Assembly: GCF_002105535.1 (NCBI RefSeq)
Contig: NZ_CP015848.1
Location: 2,408,624-2,472,623, forward strand
Direction of reading: 5' to 3'
DNA: 64,000 bases
Origin: Magnetospirillum sp. ME-1
Lineage (GTDB): Bacteria; Pseudomonadota; Alphaproteobacteria; Rhodospirillales; Magnetospirillaceae
Shown here: positions 61,780 to 64,000 of the stretch, one piece after another
Layout: each line of letters opens with the position of its first letter
Position numbering within the stretch: position 1 is the first letter of the stretch
The notes under the pieces: model-generated
What the model saw: only the letters and a program-made list of their open reading frames with translations
Told to the model about the DNA's origin: nothing
Databases searched by the model: none
Program-made: the position numbers and the translations under genes

Positions 61780-62550
61780 CTATTTCATGTCCTGGGCGCG
61801 CACCCAGATCAGGCCGCCCAACTCGGTCTTGGCCAGCTTGCCCTCGGGGCTCTTGGCCGGCTTGTCGCCGTCCACCAGGGCGGCGAAGCCCCACCAGCCG
61901 GCGCGCGGCATGGCATAGGCGAACTGGCCCGAGGCATCGGCCTTGATCACCTGGGTGACGAAGGGATCGGACGGCGGCTTGACCGAGCCGTCGTTACGCC
62001 ATTCCACCTCGATCTCGGCGAAGGCAAGCGGCTTGCCGTTTCTGCGTACGATTCCCCGGAACAGATTGCCGGTCCACAAGCCGTAGGGCCGAACCAGCGG
62101 CTCGATCTCCACGGGCAGGCCTATCGCCTTGTCCCAGCCGCCGCCGCCGGCAAAATCCACCACCACCTTGGTGTAGTGCACGATCCACTTGCCCTCGGCC
62201 TTCTCCCAATAGGGGGCGGGCTCGACGAAGAAGAGGTAATCGCCGGGCTGGTCCAGGCGGAACTCGGCGGTGAACACCGTCTTGTCGCCGGCCTTGGCGG
62301 GCTTGAGGCTGGCCTTGAGGTCGCGGGTCTTGCCGCCGCTCAGCACGCCGAAGCGCACCGGAGCCGCCATCTCCATCACCGGGCCGCGCTCCATGGGATG
62401 GGTGAAGGCCAGATCCAGGCGGATGTCGCGCGCGCCTTGTTCGGACACGATGTCGGCGGACGGGATCAGCTCCTGGAAATGGGCGGCCGCGGCCGCGGGA
62501 AGCAGTCCCAGGACACAGGCCATCAGGCTTGCGGCGCCACGCTTCACCAT
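61780..62550 (-). CDS. periplasmic DUF4198 protein (NikK-like)
   Basis: 256 residues from the ATG at 62550 (GGGGGGA upstream). Signal peptide (1-23, cleavage before HFQEL). A His directly after cleavage is a likely metal ligand. '[18 protein letters not shown]' and '[30 protein letters not shown]' match DUF4198/NikK, a proposed periplasmic metal-binding part of nickel ECF systems. It is first in the operon, 15 bp from the membrane protein gene. Confidence 0.85.
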   Translation of the reverse strand: MVKRGAASLMACVLGLLPAAAAAHFQELIPSADIVSEQGARDIRLDLAFTHPMERGPVMEMAAPVRFGVLSGGKTRDLKASLKPAKAGDKTVFTAEFRLDQPGDYLFFVEPAPYWEKAEGKWIVHYTKVVVDFAGGGGWDKAIGLPVEIEPLVRPYGLWTGNLFRGIVRRNGKPLAFAEIEVEWRNDGSVKPPSDPFVTQVIKADASGQFAYAMPRAGWWGFAALVDGDKPAKSPEGKLAKTELGGLIWVRAQDMK

Positions 62551-62727
62551 CCATCCCCCCAAAGATTATGCGACTTCGTTATCTCTCGGCCCGAGCATAC
62601 GCGGGGGCAGGGAGCAGGCCAAGCGGTAATTGGGTGCAGCCCCCCAAGAGCCGCCCCAAAGCCGTCCCTGGGGATGGAGCGAAGGGGATACGGAAATGAT
62701 GCCGTTCAGCGAAAGAAGCGACTCTTC

Positions 62728-62823
62728 CTGTCATCCCGAGCGAAGCCGAGGGATCTTTCACGCCATGGCGGCAGAAGTTTGCCGCTGAAAGATTCTTCCT
62801 CCCTGCGGTCCTCAGGATGACAG
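62728..62823. repeat. palindromic intergenic element
   Basis: CTGTCATCCCGAGCGAAGCCGAGGGATCTTTC on the left (shortened: TGTCATCC..GAGCGAAG) pairs with a near-inverse copy ending AGGATGACAG on the right, with an inner pair AAAGATT. This design is a common dispersed repeat in proteobacteria. Confidence 0.75.
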
Positions 62824-62926
62824 GTCGGTTCAAACGACGGCCGGCATGACAGGGACTTGCGCCCGGCGTATCAAATCGGTAAACAGGTACCTAATTACCA
62901 CAATAAGACCCGGAGAGGCCGTTCCC

Positions 62927-64000
62927 ATGCCCCACCTTCCTCGCCTCGGCCTCGCCGCCCTGCTGCTGGCGCCGTCGCTGCCCGTCTGGGCCGCCGGCGC
63001 CGATCTCGGCCAGGCCGCCAAGCAGGCCACCAACTGGCATGCCATCCTGATGTTCGTGGCCTTCGTGCTGCTGACGCTGGGCATCACCTGGTGGGCGTCC
63101 AAGCGCACCCGCTCGGCGGCCGACTTCTACACGGCGGGGGGCGGCATCTCGGGCTTCCAGAACGGTTTGGCCATCGCCGGCGACTTCATGTCGGCGGCCT
63201 CGTTCCTGGGGGTGACGGCGCTGCTTTACGGCACCGGCATGGACGGCATGGTCTATGCCGTCGGCGTGGTGGTGGGCTGGCCGCTGATGCTGTTCCTGAT
63301 CGCGGAGCCGCTGCGCAATCTGGGCAAGTACACCTTCGCCGACGTGGTGGCCTATCGCCTGGCCAAGGTGCCGGTGCGCACCTATGCCGCCTTCAGCTCG
63401 CTCACCGTGGTGGTGTTCTACCTGATCGCCCAGATGGTCGGCGCGGGCCAGCTGATCAAGCTGCTGTTCGGCATGGATTACCTCTACGCCCTGTTCCTGG
63501 TGGGCGGGCTGATGATGGTCTACGTGGTGTTCGGCGGCATGGCGGCTACCACCTGGGTGCAGATCATCAAGGCGGTGCTGCTGCTGTCGGGGGCCACCTT
63601 CATGGCCGGCGCGGTGCTGGCCCGCTTCGGCTTCTCGCCCGAGGCCATGTTCGCCAAGGCGGTCCAGGTCAAGGGCTCGGCCGCCATCATGTCGCCCGGC
63701 CTGCTGTTCAAGGACCCCATCGACACCATCTCGCTGGCGGTGGCGCTGGCCTTCGGCACCGCCGGGCTGCCCCACATCCTGATGCGCTTCTTCACCGTCC
63801 CCGACGCACGCGAGGCCAGAAAGTCGGTGTTCTACGCCACCGCCTTCATCGGCTTCTTCTACGTCCTGGCGGTGGTGATCGGCATCGGCGCCATCGCCCT
63901 GGTGGCCACCGATCCGGCCTATCTGGCCGACGGCAAGGCCTTAAAGGGCGGCGGCAACATGGCGGCCGTGTGGCTGGCCCACGCGGTGGGCGGCGATCTG
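62927..64000 (+). CDS. ActP-type acetate/sodium:solute symporter, 3' end cut by window
   Basis: 358 codons are open from the ATG at 62927 to the window edge. A signal-like N-terminus (1-24) and many membrane segments follow. '[30 protein letters not shown]' and '[18 protein letters not shown]' are the conserved blocks of ActP. It would take up acetate and other short acids with Na+ or H+. The usual small DUF485 partner gene is not upstream. Confidence 0.92.
   Translation, partial: MPHLPRLGLAALLLAPSLPVWAAGADLGQAAKQATNWHAILMFVAFVLLTLGITWWASKRTRSAADFYTAGGGISGFQNGLAIAGDFMSAASFLGVTALLYGTGMDGMVYAVGVVVGWPLMLFLIAEPLRNLGKYTFADVVAYRLAKVPVRTYAAFSSLTVVVFYLIAQMVGAGQLIKLLFGMDYLYALFLVGGLMMVYVVFGGMAATTWVQIIKAVLLLSGATFMAGAVLARFGFSPEAMFAKAVQVKGSAAIMSPGLLFKDPIDTISLAVALAFGTAGLPHILMRFFTVPDAREARKSVFYATAFIGFFYVLAVVIGIGAIALVATDPAYLADGKALKGGGNMAAVWLAHAVGGDL

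Noticed and set aside
62551-62727. Cobalamin riboswitch before the metal transporter operon
   Set aside because: I could not find the conserved B12-box (GCCACTG) in the leader.

Overview
The window looks like the chromosome of a magnetotactic-type alphaproteobacterium of the Rhodospirillales, most like Magnetospirillum/Paramagnetospirillum. This is an inference. It rests on the order FYDLN-acid protein - aroA - cmk - rpsA, a class II-like EPSP synthase, several bacteriohemerythrins, a large PAS-GGDEF-EAL protein and a GC-rich core. No magnetosome genes are present.

Layout. (1) 1 to about 25,980 is an accessory island of visibly lower GC with many unknown genes. Its right end carries a tyrosine integrase (24448-25776) beside tRNA-Arg(CCT) (25988-26064). 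The left end lies outside the window. The island holds a PAS-PAS-GGDEF protein cut by the window edge, an NrdR repressor, a D12-class adenine methylase, a response regulator, a second small tyrosine recombinase and the relic of another, a bacteriohemerythrin, a cluster of 87-bp tandem repeats and iteron-like repeats, and a dual-specificity-type phosphatase. It also holds a divergent ADP-ribosylglycohydrolase/WYL-regulator pair, a Sel1-repeat protein and a 513-residue protein that joins what look like two nucleotide-modification-associated domains (Nmad3 then Nmad2). (2) 26,300-27,950 is core: thioredoxin, dodecin and a ferritin-like protein. (3) 27,994-38,792 is a compact minus-strand remnant of a T7-like (podovirus-type) prophage: capsid, small head protein, tail tubular proteins A and B, two tail fibres, small proteins, terminase large subunit and holin. 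I see no portal, scaffold, integrase or replication gene. (4) 39,130-57,140 is core: bacteriohemerythrin, tRNA-Ala(GGC), FYDLN-acid protein, aroA-cmk-rpsA, a J-domain protein, PAS-GGDEF-EAL, TerC, ferredoxin FdxA, CarD, an apparently catalytically dead phosphatase homologue, DUF4197, a nitroreductase, a degenerate polysaccharide deacetylase, HtpG, a ribosome hibernation factor and a LysR regulator. (5) 57,540-62,550 is a metal-uptake region: a His-rich protein and a probable nickel/cobalt ECF transporter (NikK-M-L-Q-O order). (6) The right edge is a truncated ActP-type acetate/sodium symporter.

How the genes work together. The transporter genes overlap by a few bases and form one operon. aroA and cmk overlap by 4 bp and lead into rpsA. 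The prophage genes are in one direction but are split by at least three intrinsic terminators. In the island most genes are single or in pairs, with long AT-rich spacers and relics of duplication, as expected of a region built by repeated insertion.
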